The translations under genes were made by a program, and so were the position numbers. Below, one piece after another: positions 1 to 8,946 of a stretch of 64,000 nucleotides of DNA (the stretch's first letter is position 1; each line of letters begins with the position of its first letter). The stretch is from positions 496,001 through 560,000 of the forward strand of contig JAACTB010000007.1 in assembly GCA_009993605.1 (NCBI GenBank), given 5' to 3'. Below the pieces are notes generated by a model. It saw nothing but the letters and a program-made list of their open reading frames with translations, did no database searches and was not told where the DNA came from. Source of the stretch: Erythrobacter sp. GTDB lineage: Bacteria; Pseudomonadota; Alphaproteobacteria; Sphingomonadales; Sphingomonadaceae.

Positions 1-768
1 CTCGACGCTCCGCTGACGAGCGCGATACCTGATCTGCGGCAATACGATGTCGAACACGCGCCCGAGCGGCGGCTTACCTTCCGCCAGTGCCTCGCCCATC
101 AGACCTTTCTGCCCGCTGTCTTCCCGATCTATACCTATGGGGACGATCCTCTGCGAATGCGCGCCTTCGTGCTCCAGCACGAATGGACGCACGGCGCTCC
201 GGTCTATTCCGACATAAATTTCATCCTGCTCGGGATCGCGGTCGAGCGGATTACCGGCCAGCCGCTGTCTGCCTGGCCGCTCGGGCCGGGCCTTTCCTAC
301 GGCCCGCCGCCCGGCCCGGCGGTCGCGACCGAATTCTGCACCTGGCGCAATAGAATCCTGAAAGGCGAAGTGCATGACGAGAACGCCGCGGCGCTCGGCG
401 GTGCGCCTGGCCATGCGGGCCTGTTCGGTACGGTGGACGGGGTGCTCGGCTTCGCGCGCGCCCTGATGGCGGGCGAAGTGCTGTCCCCTGCTTCGATGCG
501 GCTCATCCGGACGTCGCAATTCCATCACCGCACGCATGGATGGGAACTGCCCTATGGTGGCTGGTCCGGGGGAGAAGCGTGTTCGCGCAGCACGATCGGG
601 CATACCGGCTTCACGGGAACCGGGCTGTGGCTGGATTTCGAGCGCGGGATGGCGTGGACGCTTCTTTCCAATCGCGTCCATCCGACACGTCATCGCGACC
701 GCGCGATCTACCAATTGCGGCCCGAAATCGGCCGCAGCGTCATCGAAGCCTGGGATGCCGCGCATTAG
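1..768 (+). CDS. Serine hydrolase, beta-lactamase family (5' truncated by window)
   Basis: The reading frame is open from base 1 and stops with TAG at 766-768, so the N-terminus, including any SxxK nucleophile motif, lies outside the window. Two hallmarks of the class C beta-lactamase/DD-peptidase fold remain: a YSD tyrosine motif (YSDINFILLG) and a late HTG motif (GHTGFTGTG). The ATG at 157 in the ORF track is internal, because in-frame sequence upstream of it is coding-like. Proteins of this family act on D-Ala peptides, beta-lactams or esters. Location beside peptidoglycan-catabolism genes suggests a muropeptide substrate, but specificity cannot be read from the fragment. It is followed after about 100 bp by an S9 peptidase on the same strand. 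Confidence 0.8.
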   Translation, partial: LDAPLTSAIPDLRQYDVEHAPERRLTFRQCLAHQTFLPAVFPIYTYGDDPLRMRAFVLQHEWTHGAPVYSDINFILLGIAVERITGQPLSAWPLGPGLSYGPPPGPAVATEFCTWRNRILKGEVHDENAAALGGAPGHAGLFGTVDGVLGFARALMAGEVLSPASMRLIRTSQFHHRTHGWELPYGGWSGGEACSRSTIGHTGFTGTGLWLDFERGMAWTLLSNRVHPTRHRDRAIYQLRPEIGRSVIEAWDAAH

Positions 769-869
769 CAAAGCGCTCATGCGTCATGTTCGGGCGTCCA
801 TAACCTGCCCGCATGAAACGAAATCGCGGCGCTTGTCACCGGCGCACCCACCCCTTTAGGCAAGGTTTC

Positions 870-2933
870 ATGCGGTTCGTCATACTCCTGCTCGCCACGC
901 TGGTTTCGCTCCAGTCGCCCTCTCTCGCGCAGGAAAGTCGATCCGCGCCAGCAATGGATGTCGCACGCTCCACGGCTCTGGCTGAGCGCCTTGCAATCCC
1001 CTTTGCGTCCGACCTCGCAGGGGCCGCCGATGCGCCCGTTTTCGCCTGGGTCGAAAACGCGCGCGGCGTGCGCAATGTCATGGTGGCGCGCGCGGGAGAA
1101 ACCGCCCGCAGGTTGACCGATTACCACAAAGACGACGGGAGCGAGATTTACGGACTCGCCCTGTCACCCGATGGGACAAGGATCGCTTTCGTTCGCGGCG
1201 GGGACGCTTCGTTCGCCGACGAGAGCTTGCCCAACACCGGACAGGCCGTAGAGGCGCCCGATCAGACGGTCTATCTCGTCGATCTCGGAACCGACGCGGC
1301 GCCGCGGACGATCGGTCGGGGGCACGATCCCCTGTTCTCGCCGGACGGACGCTCGCTCCTGTTCGTACGGAGCGGAACGATCATGGTATCGACCGGAGAA
1401 GGCGATGCACGCCGGGTCGCGGATCTGCGCGGCAATGCGGGTGATTTCAGCTGGTCGCCCGATGGGACGCGCATCCTGTTTCGTGAATTGCGTTCGGGCC
1501 ATAGCATCGTCGGCACCGTCGATGTCGAGCGAGGCCGCTTGCTTTATCTCGGCGCCACGCTCGGCCATTCCAGCGATCCCGCTTTTTCACCTGACGGTCG
1601 GGCGGTCGCCTTCATCCAGTTCCGCGATCCCCCCGCCCGCTTCGATGATAGCCGCCAATCCTTCTGGTCGGTGCGCGTGGCGAATCTGGCCACGGGAGAT
1701 GTCCGCACCGTCTGGTCGGCGCCGGAGGGCGAAGGCGGGCAATATTATGGCACGCGCGGGCGCAATCTGTTCTGGACGGCGTCGGACCATCTGCTGTTTC
1801 CCTTCGAGGGCAGCGGCTGGCTGCATGTCATGGCGGTGCCCGCGAAAGGCGGGCCTGCGCGCGATCTGACCCCGGACGCCAACGAGGTCGAGAATTTCGT
1901 GCCCACGCCGGATGGGCGCGGCGTTGTCTATTCCGCCAATCCTGGCGATCTCGACAGCCGCACGCTCTGGCAGGTCGATATCGCCACCGGCGCGGACCGA
2001 CAGCTGACGGACGATCGACACTTCTCCTTCTTCCCCGTTTTCGGCGGCAATCGTCTCGCCGCAACGCTGACCGACGCGCGATCGCCCGCGCATATGGTGG
2101 TGGTCGACACGATGGAACCGCTCGGCCCCGCACCGAGCGTCGCGGCCTACGCCGTGCCGCAGACGGTCCGCTTCGCCGCAGAGGACGGCATGATGATCCA
2201 CGCCCAGTATTTTCGCGGCGTCGGCGTCGGGGATGGCCCGCGTCCGGCGCTGATCTTCGCCCATGGCGGCCCGCGCCGCCAGATGATCGCGGGCTTCCAT
2301 CCTATCTTCTATTACCACAACACCTATATCCGGAATCAGGAATTCGCTGCGCAAGGCTACGACGTCCTGTCGGTCAATTTCCGCAGCGGCACGAATTACG
2401 GCCGCGCCTTTCGCGAAGCGCCGGAAACGGGGCGGGAGGGCGCTTCGGAATATCAGGACATTCTTGCAGGCGCGCGCTGGCTGGCGGCACGGCCCGGCGT
2501 CGATCCGGCGCGCATCGGGATCTGGGGCGGGAGCTGGGGCGGATATCTCGCCGCACTGGCTCTTGCGCGCGACAGCGATGTGTTCGCCGCAGGTGTCGAT
2601 CTCCACGGCGTCCACGCGATGGTGCGCCCGGTGCCCGACAGCTACGCACCGGATGAGGTTGCGGCGATCCAGCAGCTGCAATGGGACAGTTCGCCCATGG
2701 GCGCGATCGAGGATTGGCGCTCCCCCGTCCTCCTCATCCATGGCGATGACGATCAGAACGTCGATTATCGCCAGTCGCTCCTGCTGGCCCGCGAACTGAC
2801 TGCGCGCGGCGTGCCGTTCGAGGAACTCGCGATACCCAACGAACGCCACGATTTCTTCCGCTATGAAAGCTGGCTCGAAGCGCTGGAGGCGACCGGGGAC
2901 TTCTTCGATCGCAGGCTGGAGCAGACACGATGA
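870..2933 (+). CDS. Exported S9 family (prolyl oligopeptidase/DPP-type) peptidase
   Basis: The product has 687 aa. I chose ATG 870 rather than 813 because it opens directly into a signal peptide (MRFVILLLATLVSLQSPSLAQ) and follows an AGG-rich stretch. The N-terminal half is a beta-propeller with several PD40-type blades (variants of SPDGTRIAF). The C-terminal alpha/beta hydrolase domain carries the nucleophile motif GGSWGGY (Ser near residue 554), an Asp in HGDDDQNVD and a His in NERHDFF, the usual S9 triad. The enzyme should cleave short peptides in the periplasm. The stop overlaps the next start (ATGA), so it is translationally coupled to the amidohydrolase. In this locus it could trim peptides released from peptidoglycan or other scavenged peptides; its substrate is inferred. 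Confidence 0.88.
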   Translation: MRFVILLLATLVSLQSPSLAQESRSAPAMDVARSTALAERLAIPFASDLAGAADAPVFAWVENARGVRNVMVARAGETARRLTDYHKDDGSEIYGLALSPDGTRIAFVRGGDASFADESLPNTGQAVEAPDQTVYLVDLGTDAAPRTIGRGHDPLFSPDGRSLLFVRSGTIMVSTGEGDARRVADLRGNAGDFSWSPDGTRILFRELRSGHSIVGTVDVERGRLLYLGATLGHSSDPAFSPDGRAVAFIQFRDPPARFDDSRQSFWSVRVANLATGDVRTVWSAPEGEGGQYYGTRGRNLFWTASDHLLFPFEGSGWLHVMAVPAKGGPARDLTPDANEVENFVPTPDGRGVVYSANPGDLDSRTLWQVDIATGADRQLTDDRHFSFFPVFGGNRLAATLTDARSPAHMVVVDTMEPLGPAPSVAAYAVPQTVRFAAEDGMMIHAQYFRGVGVGDGPRPALIFAHGGPRRQMIAGFHPIFYYHNTYIRNQEFAAQGYDVLSVNFRSGTNYGRAFREAPETGREGASEYQDILAGARWLAARPGVDPARIGIWGGSWGGYLAALALARDSDVFAAGVDLHGVHAMVRPVPDSYAPDEVAAIQQLQWDSSPMGAIEDWRSPVLLIHGDDDQNVDYRQSLLLARELTARGVPFEELAIPNERHDFFRYESWLEALEATGDFFDRRLEQTR

Positions 2934-4795
2934 TCCGCACTCTCGTCGCCATGCTCGCCGCCCTAGCCGCCCTGGCCGTCTCCTTCGCGGGCCTGCCTGC
3001 CAGCGCCCAGCAGGAGCGGGCAACGCTGATCCGCAACGCGCGCATTTTCGACGCCACCGGCGCGCCCGCCTATACCGGGGACGTGCTGATACGCGATGGA
3101 GTCATCGCCGAGATCGCCCCGCGCATCCGTCGCCCGCGCGGCGCGGTTGTGGTCGATGCGAAAGGGCGCACGCTCATACCCGGACTGCACGACCTCCACA
3201 CGCATTTGCGCTCGCCCGCCCACTCCGGCCCCGAAGACATGGCGAAAGCTTGGGCGGGCTACCTCGTCAACGGCGTGACCACGGTGAACGATTATTCGCT
3301 TTCGGCGGAAATGCTGGAGCCGATCCGCGCGATCATCAGGGGGCCCGACGCGATCTGGGCACCACATCTCAATCTCGCGATCCGCGCGGGTGTGCCGGGC
3401 GGGCACGGCACCGAATATGGCTGGGGGGACTTCTTCACGATGAAGGCCGCCAGTCCGCGCGCCGGCCACCTCGCGATGGCGCGCGCCCTGCCCTATCGGC
3501 CCGACGTGGTCAAAGTGTTCGCCGATGGCTGGCGATACGATCGCGGCCCGGACCTCAATTCGATGAATGTCGGCACGCTCACGGCCATTGTCGCGGATGC
3601 ACACGCGCGCGACATTCCGGTGGTGACTCACACCGTCACGCTCGAAGGCGCGAAGGTCGCGGCAGCGGCCGGCGTCGATGCGGTGGTTCACGGGATTGGA
3701 GACGTCCGAGTGGACGACGAGGCGATCGCCCTGATGCGCGACAGGGGAACGAGTTATGTCTCGACCCTGGTCGTCTACGAACCGGGCGACATCCGAACGA
3801 TGACGGATGGGGAGAAAAGCGTTCTGTCCTCTCCCGAACTGGCGCGCGAGGCGGCCCGGGCGGCCCGCGGCAATCGCGTCGTCGAACCGGAGGTCACCGC
3901 GCGGTGGGAGGTTCTCAAGGCCAATCTAAGGGCCATGCACGCCGCGAACATCCCCATCGGTGTTGGGACGGATGCGGGGATCGGCGGAGTCTATCACGGC
4001 AGTTCCGCCCTTCGCGAGATCGGCTGGCTGGTCGAACTCGGCCTGACGCCCGCCGAAGCGCTGATCGCGGCGACGCGTACCAGCGCCGAGATCATGGGTC
4101 AGGGGAACCGCCACGGCACGATCGCTCCTGGAATGCGCGCCGATCTGGTGCTTGTGGACGGTCGCCCGGACGAGGATGTCGCCGACCTCTGGAAGATCGC
4201 GCGGGTCTGGAAGGCGGGTAGCGAGGTGCCGCTCGAAAAGCTGCGCGCACGTCGGAGCGATCCGGCGATGACGCCCCTCCCCACCGTCGCCATGACGGGA
4301 CCGATTATGACGGGGGCGCGCGGCGACGGGCGGACAGATCTCGATACCCTGCCCGTCGATTCCACCGATGCGGGCAGCGATTACAGCGACATTGCCTTCG
4401 TCCATCGCCACGGGCCCGACGGCACGCGCCCCATCTTCAGCCTCGCAAGCTTCGGGGCGAGCGCGCGTCCGTTCGCGCAGCTGGTCCTTCCGCTCACGAA
4501 GGGGGCAGTGCTGCCCGCCGATGCGAGCCGGTTCGCGGGCATCGCGTTCAAGGCGCGCGGTGCTGGGACATACCGCTTGCGCCTCGAAAGCTATGGCCTC
4601 GACGGGTCGGACTGGTTTCAGCAGGATTTCAAAGCCGGATCGGACATGCGCGAAATCCGCCTGCCCTTCTCCGCCTTCACGAGCAGTGGGGATGCGCGGC
4701 CCGACCTCAAAACCCTGCGCGCGCTACGGTTTGAACTGACGGGCGAGCCGGGCGGGCGCGGCTGGCTGGAACTGGACGATGTGCGCTTCTACTGA
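2930..4795 (+). CDS. Exported amidohydrolase with C-terminal CIA30-like domain
   Basis: The product has 621 aa with a signal peptide ending near ASAQ. The metal-dependent amidohydrolase core starts at about residue 25. It contains the HxH metal motif in PGLHDLHTHL (near residue 90), later His positions in VVTHTV and VVHGIGD, and the terminal Asp in GVGTDAG. After about residue 440 the sequence changes to a beta-rich segment (FAGIAFKARGAGTYRLRLES) that resembles CIA30/galactose-binding-like domains. Such two-domain proteins are usually annotated only as amidohydrolases; members of the core family hydrolyse C-N bonds of dipeptides, imides or acyl-amino acids. It overlaps the S9 peptidase by 4 bp and converges on murQ with a 4-bp gap. 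Confidence 0.82.
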   Translation: MIRTLVAMLAALAALAVSFAGLPASAQQERATLIRNARIFDATGAPAYTGDVLIRDGVIAEIAPRIRRPRGAVVVDAKGRTLIPGLHDLHTHLRSPAHSGPEDMAKAWAGYLVNGVTTVNDYSLSAEMLEPIRAIIRGPDAIWAPHLNLAIRAGVPGGHGTEYGWGDFFTMKAASPRAGHLAMARALPYRPDVVKVFADGWRYDRGPDLNSMNVGTLTAIVADAHARDIPVVTHTVTLEGAKVAAAAGVDAVVHGIGDVRVDDEAIALMRDRGTSYVSTLVVYEPGDIRTMTDGEKSVLSSPELAREAARAARGNRVVEPEVTARWEVLKANLRAMHAANIPIGVGTDAGIGGVYHGSSALREIGWLVELGLTPAEALIAATRTSAEIMGQGNRHGTIAPGMRADLVLVDGRPDEDVADLWKIARVWKAGSEVPLEKLRARRSDPAMTPLPTVAMTGPIMTGARGDGRTDLDTLPVDSTDAGSDYSDIAFVHRHGPDGTRPIFSLASFGASARPFAQLVLPLTKGAVLPADASRFAGIAFKARGAGTYRLRLESYGLDGSDWFQQDFKAGSDMREIRLPFSAFTSSGDARPDLKTLRALRFELTGEPGGRGWLELDDVRFY

Positions 4796-4799
4796 CCGC

Positions 4800-5681
4800 C
4801 TAGCCGCGCAGACGCTCGACCAGCGCATCGAAACGCTCGCCGGTCTTCAGAGCGTGCGCCGCCGCATCTCCCTCTTGTCCGAGCGCGAGGAGAACCGCCA
4901 GGCGAATGTCGCCCCCGGCGAGAGCGAGAGCGCTACGAGCCTTGCTCTGTGCGACGCCCGCGACCCTTTCGATCATCGCGACCGCGCGCCTCTCCAGCTT
5001 CGCATTGCTGATCCGCATATTGACCATCAGACCCCGATAGACGAGGCCGAGCTCGAGCATGATCGCGGTCGACAGGGCATTGAGCGCAGCCTTCTGCGCG
5101 GTTCCGGCGCCGAGGCGAGTAGACCCGGCAATCGCTTCCGCCCCGGTATCGAGCAGGATGGCATGGTCGCCCGCTTCCAGCAGCGGGCTGCCCGGATTGT
5201 TGGCGATGGCAATGGTCAGGACTCCGCGCGCGCGCGCTCCGCGGACGGCACCGATGGTGAAGGGCGTATGTCCGCTGGCAGCGATCCCGATCAGCACGTC
5301 GGACTGCTTCAGCCCCGCTCCGCGCACCGTCGCTCTTCCCGCGGCCTCGTCATCCTCCGCGCCTTCGACCGCGCGCATCATCGCATCGGACCCTCCCGCA
5401 AGAAAAAAGGCCAGGCGATCCTCGGGCCAGCCGAAGGTCGGCGTGAGTTCGACGCCGTCCTGCACCCCGATCCGGCCCGACGTGCCCGCCCCGGCATAGG
5501 CGATCCGGCCGCTGGCGCCGAGACGTGTCGCCGCGTGCTCGGCTGCGCTGGCGATCGCATCGCTCACAGCCGCGACCGCCGCCACCGCACGGGCCTGTCC
5601 ATCGAGGATCGTGGCGACCGCCGTGTCGAGCGGCCAGCGGTCGATATCCTGAAGGTCGGGGTCGATACTCTCGGTGCTCAT
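4800..5681 (-). CDS. murQ: N-acetylmuramic acid 6-phosphate etherase
   Basis: The product has 293 aa. MurQ removes the D-lactyl ether from MurNAc-6-P to give GlcNAc-6-P in the cytoplasm. The start at 5681 (MSTESIDPD) was chosen over the longer ORF start at 5717, whose extra 12 residues are basic and atypical. The SIS core shows the sugar-phosphate loop YAGAGTSGRIG and a second loop IGIAASGHTPF. The family helix GAEDDEAAGR and the segment TGAEAIAGSTRLGAGTAQK are strongly MurQ-like. It is divergent from the SIS deaminase gene across about 71 bp, so the two probably share a control region. With the kinase, NagA and deaminase genes nearby it forms a MurNAc-to-fructose-6-P route. Confidence 0.95.
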   Translation of the reverse strand: MSTESIDPDLQDIDRWPLDTAVATILDGQARAVAAVAAVSDAIASAAEHAATRLGASGRIAYAGAGTSGRIGVQDGVELTPTFGWPEDRLAFFLAGGSDAMMRAVEGAEDDEAAGRATVRGAGLKQSDVLIGIAASGHTPFTIGAVRGARARGVLTIAIANNPGSPLLEAGDHAILLDTGAEAIAGSTRLGAGTAQKAALNALSTAIMLELGLVYRGLMVNMRISNAKLERRAVAMIERVAGVAQSKARSALALAGGDIRLAVLLALGQEGDAAAHALKTGERFDALVERLRG

Positions 5682-5752
5682 GATCTGGGCGTATCGCCTG
5701 CGCCGCTGGCTTGCCAAGCCGCATCACCGCGCCCCGCCCATAGGTCGCGGTT

Positions 5753-6790
5753 ATGAGTGCGACCCAAGCCGCGTCATCGCAAATGCTGCGCGAAGCGGCC
5801 GAAGCGCCTCGGCGTGCACGCTTGCAGCGTGTCCGCAATCGCGATGCCCTGCACGATGCGGCACGGCGCATCCGCGCGCTTAATCCCCCCTTCGCCATCA
5901 CGATCGCGCGTGGATCGTCCGACCATGCGGCAAGCTTCGCCAAACATCTGTTCGAAACCCGCCTCGGCATTCCAACGCTCAGCCAGTCTCCCTCGCTCGC
6001 CACGCTTTTCAAAGCGACCTCGCCGCGTCTGAAAGGTGCGCTGGCGCTGACGATCTCGCAATCCGGGCGAAGCCCCGATCTGATCGAGACAGCAGCCGCC
6101 GCGCGCGCGGCGGGCGCCACGGTGATCGCGATGGTGAACGACGAAACTTCGCCGCTGGCACAAGAGGCGGATATTCTTCTCCCCCTTCATGCGGGCGAGG
6201 AGTTCAGCGTCGCTGCGACCAAAAGCTTCGTCGCGTCGCTGGTCGCGGTGGCGGATCTCGTTTGCGCCGTGAAGGCGGATGAGCGACTCGCCAAGGCTTT
6301 GGACGAGATCGAACCTGTATTGGAAAAGGCGTGGGCCTGCGACTGGTCCGCCGCACTCGCTCCGCTATCCGCTATCGATCGGCTGCTCGTCCTCGGGCGA
6401 GGATGTACGCTGCCGATCGCTGGCGAAGCAGCGCTGAAATTCAAGGAGGTCGCGCGGATCCATGCCGAGGCGTTCAGCAGCGCCGAAGTCGCGCATGGCC
6501 CGATGGCGCTGATCGGAGAAGGCGATCCGGTCTTCGCCTTCGCCCCCGCCGACGCTGCACGGGACAGCTTCGTGGAGCGGCTTGGATCACTGCGCGAGCG
6601 GGGGGCACGTATTCTCTCGGTCGGAAGTGCGGATTCCTGTTCCCTGTCCGCGATCGGTGCGCGCGATCCGGCGGTCGAGGCGATCGCCATGATCCTTAGC
6701 TTCTATCGCCTTGTTGAGGCGTTGGCCCACCGACGCGGGCTCGATCCCGATCGTCCGCCTCATCTTTCCAAGGTCACGCGCACCCGATGA
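5753..6790 (+). CDS. nagBII: SIS-domain glucosamine-6-phosphate deaminase (NagB-II type)
   Basis: The product has 345 aa with two SIS domains and no glutaminase domain, which separates it from full-length GlmS. The first SIS loop is ITIARGSSDHA, followed by LTISQSGRSPDL; the second is LVLGRGCTLPIAGEAALKFKE. The C-terminus DPDRPPHLSKVTRT matches the conserved tail of GlmS-like isomerase domains. Stand-alone proteins of this layout next to nagA convert GlcN-6-P to Fru-6-P and ammonia, as shown for NagB-II of Shewanella. A related AgaS-type activity is the main alternative. The stop codon overlaps the nagA start (ATGA), so the two are one transcriptional and translational unit. Confidence 0.88.
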   Translation: MSATQAASSQMLREAAEAPRRARLQRVRNRDALHDAARRIRALNPPFAITIARGSSDHAASFAKHLFETRLGIPTLSQSPSLATLFKATSPRLKGALALTISQSGRSPDLIETAAAARAAGATVIAMVNDETSPLAQEADILLPLHAGEEFSVAATKSFVASLVAVADLVCAVKADERLAKALDEIEPVLEKAWACDWSAALAPLSAIDRLLVLGRGCTLPIAGEAALKFKEVARIHAEAFSSAEVAHGPMALIGEGDPVFAFAPADAARDSFVERLGSLRERGARILSVGSADSCSLSAIGARDPAVEAIAMILSFYRLVEALAHRRGLDPDRPPHLSKVTRTR

Positions 6791-7929
6791 ACGCGCATAT
6801 CCTCGTCGGCGCAAAGATCGTCACGCCCGATGGCTTGCAAGATGGCGCACGTGTCGCGATCGAGAATGGTTTTATCCGCGAGATCGGCTCTGATGCCGAA
6901 CCGTATGGAGAGTGGGTGGAGCTGGAGGGCGGCTATCTCGTCCCGGGGTTCATCGACACGCAGGTCAATGGAGGCGGGGGCGTTCTGTTCAACGACGCAC
7001 CGACCGTCCACACGATAGAGGCCATCGCCGAGGCCCATCGCCGCCACGGGACGACCGGCCTCCTCCCCACCCTCATCAGCGACGATCCCGACACTCTGCG
7101 CTGCGCGATCGAAGCCGTCGATGCGGCCATCGCGGCGGGTGTGCCGGAGATACTCGGCATCCATGTCGAAGGGCCGTTCATCAGCGCGGAACGGCGCGGC
7201 ATTCATGCCGAACGCTTCGTTCGCGCGCCAACGGAAGCGGAACTAGAACTGCTCGCTCGCCCTTCGCGAGGGGTAACCCTCGTCACTCTCGCGCCCGAGG
7301 CTATACCTGCCGGGACAATCGCGCGTCTGCGCGCAGCGGGAGTGCTGGTCGCCGCTGGCCACTCTACCGCCGATTACGAAGCGACGCGGCGCGCGCTCGA
7401 CGAAGGGCTCGACGGCTTCACGCACTTGTTCAACGCGATGACGCCGTTCGGATCGCGCGAACCGGGCATGGTCGGCGCCGCGCTCGATGATCGCGAGAGC
7501 CGGTTCGGCATCATCGTCGATGGCCACCACGTCCATCCTGCCAGCCTGCGCGTGGCGCTCGCGGCGCGCGGGCTGGACGGGGCGATGCTGGTCACCGACG
7601 CGATGTCCCCCGCGGGCACCGCGATGGCGCGGTTCGAATTGCAGGGCCGGACGATCACGGTCGCGGATGCCGCCCTGAGGGGCGATGACGGTACGCTCGC
7701 CGGAAGCGCGCTGACGATGGATCTGGCGCTGCGCAACGCGATCCGGATGCTCGGCCTGTCGCTCGCGGAGGCAAGCCGCCTCGCGAGCACAAATCCGGCG
7801 GCGTTCCTGCGCATGAATACCCGGCGCGGAACGATCGCGCCCGGCATGGTCGCCGATCTCGTTCATCTCGACGAGGCGCTTCAGGTCCGCCGGGTTTGGA
7901 TCGGCGGGCGGCTCTTCGACTACCGCTGA
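6787..7929 (+). CDS. nagA: N-acetylglucosamine-6-phosphate deacetylase
   Basis: The product has 380 aa, the normal NagA length. It deacetylates GlcNAc-6-P to GlcN-6-P. Diagnostic motifs are visible in order: PGFIDTQVNGGGG (the N-terminal segment that replaces the HxH motif), LGIHVEGPFIS with the metal-ligand Glu, GHSTADYE, THLFNAMTPF, DGHHVHP, and LVTDAMSPAG with the catalytic Asp. The C-terminal strand APGMVADLVHLD closes the beta-sandwich. It overlaps nagBII by 4 bp upstream, and its 3' end overlaps the convergent kinase gene by 10 bp. It sits at the point where the MurNAc branch (via MurQ) and the GlcNAc branch meet. Confidence 0.95.
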   Translation: MNAHILVGAKIVTPDGLQDGARVAIENGFIREIGSDAEPYGEWVELEGGYLVPGFIDTQVNGGGGVLFNDAPTVHTIEAIAEAHRRHGTTGLLPTLISDDPDTLRCAIEAVDAAIAAGVPEILGIHVEGPFISAERRGIHAERFVRAPTEAELELLARPSRGVTLVTLAPEAIPAGTIARLRAAGVLVAAGHSTADYEATRRALDEGLDGFTHLFNAMTPFGSREPGMVGAALDDRESRFGIIVDGHHVHPASLRVALAARGLDGAMLVTDAMSPAGTAMARFELQGRTITVADAALRGDDGTLAGSALTMDLALRNAIRMLGLSLAEASRLASTNPAAFLRMNTRRGTIAPGMVADLVHLDEALQVRRVWIGGRLFDYR

Positions 7930-8783
7930 GGGCGATATCCCGCGAGATAGAGGGCGCCGTCCACCGGATCGCCCTGCGCTGGCACCAGTCTCGCGACCGT
8001 CCGCGCCTTCAGCCACGGCTCCATGCGCGGCGCAAGCCCGCCGGCAAGGGCGCATCGCTTTGCGCCACGCTCGAAGATCGTTTCGATAAACCGCTCGATA
8101 TGCCGCGCCGCATCTTCGACGATGGAGCGGGCGATCTCGTCGTTCGCTTCTGCGAAATCCATCACCAGCGGCGCGAAGCTCGCATAATCGGCGGGTCGTG
8201 CCTCGTCCATCCAGGCGATCGCGAGCGGCGTTTCGTGGCCGAAGCGGGCGGTGATCGCGCTGCTGAGCGGCGTGGGCTTGGTCCGCCCGTCGAGCGCGCG
8301 CAAGGCGTGGCGCATCGCGCTGAGGCCGAGGGCGGCTCCGCTGCCTTCGTCGGAGATGGGAAAGCCGTATCCTCCGATCGAGAAGCCTTTCCCCTCGTGC
8401 AGCACATGCGCCGAACTGCCAGTGCCGATGATCAGTATGGCGCCGTCCTGTCCGCCATGGGCTCCCAGATTGGCGATCATCCCGTCGGTGGCGAAAAGGG
8501 TGCTGGCATAGGGGAAATCCTCCGCTTCCAACGCGCTGCGGGCCCGTTCGCGCGACAATCCGGCGATCCCCGCCCCCATCGCGATTGCGCCGACGTCCTC
8601 GATCCCCGCCGCGGCGATGGCATGGCTCCCCGCCTCGAGCAGGACCTGTTTAACCCGTTCGATCCCCATGCGCGTATTGCCGGGGCCCGCCTCGCCCATG
8701 CCGACAACGGCTCCGTCCGCATCGATCAGCCGCGCGCGCGTCCTGCTGCCGCCGACGTCGAAACCGAGATAATATCGTGCCAT
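7920..8783 (-). CDS. nagK: BadF/BadG-type amino-sugar kinase (GlcNAc and possibly MurNAc kinase)
   Basis: The product has 287 aa. The start at 8783 (MARYYLGFDVGGSRTRA) places the phosphate-1 loop at the N-terminus; the longer ORF start adds 16 unlikely residues. ASKHA kinase motifs are visible: FDVGGSRTR, a phosphate-2 loop LIIGTGSSAHV, the SDEGSG signature of the BadF/NAGK family, and LAGGLAP. The family includes mammalian N-acetylglucosamine kinase and clostridial MurK, which phosphorylates both GlcNAc and MurNAc. As the only amino-sugar kinase beside murQ, dual specificity is plausible but inferred. The gene is convergent with nagA (10-bp overlap) and divergent from dacB. Confidence 0.85.
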   Translation of the reverse strand: MARYYLGFDVGGSRTRARLIDADGAVVGMGEAGPGNTRMGIERVKQVLLEAGSHAIAAAGIEDVGAIAMGAGIAGLSRERARSALEAEDFPYASTLFATDGMIANLGAHGGQDGAILIIGTGSSAHVLHEGKGFSIGGYGFPISDEGSGAALGLSAMRHALRALDGRTKPTPLSSAITARFGHETPLAIAWMDEARPADYASFAPLVMDFAEANDEIARSIVEDAARHIERFIETIFERGAKRCALAGGLAPRMEPWLKARTVARLVPAQGDPVDGALYLAGYRPQR

Positions 8784-8946
8784 CGCATTTCCCGCGCAAA
8801 CCGCCAGAGTCCCTGCTTGTCTTAGCTGCATGGGTTCGACCGCGCGCCCTTCGATGGGGGAAAGGGCATTGCCACAGGTTATGGGTCCGGCCCGCTTGAC
8901 GGCGGTAAAGGCTACCTCCCGCCCTGTCCTTGGCTATAGCGGTACG

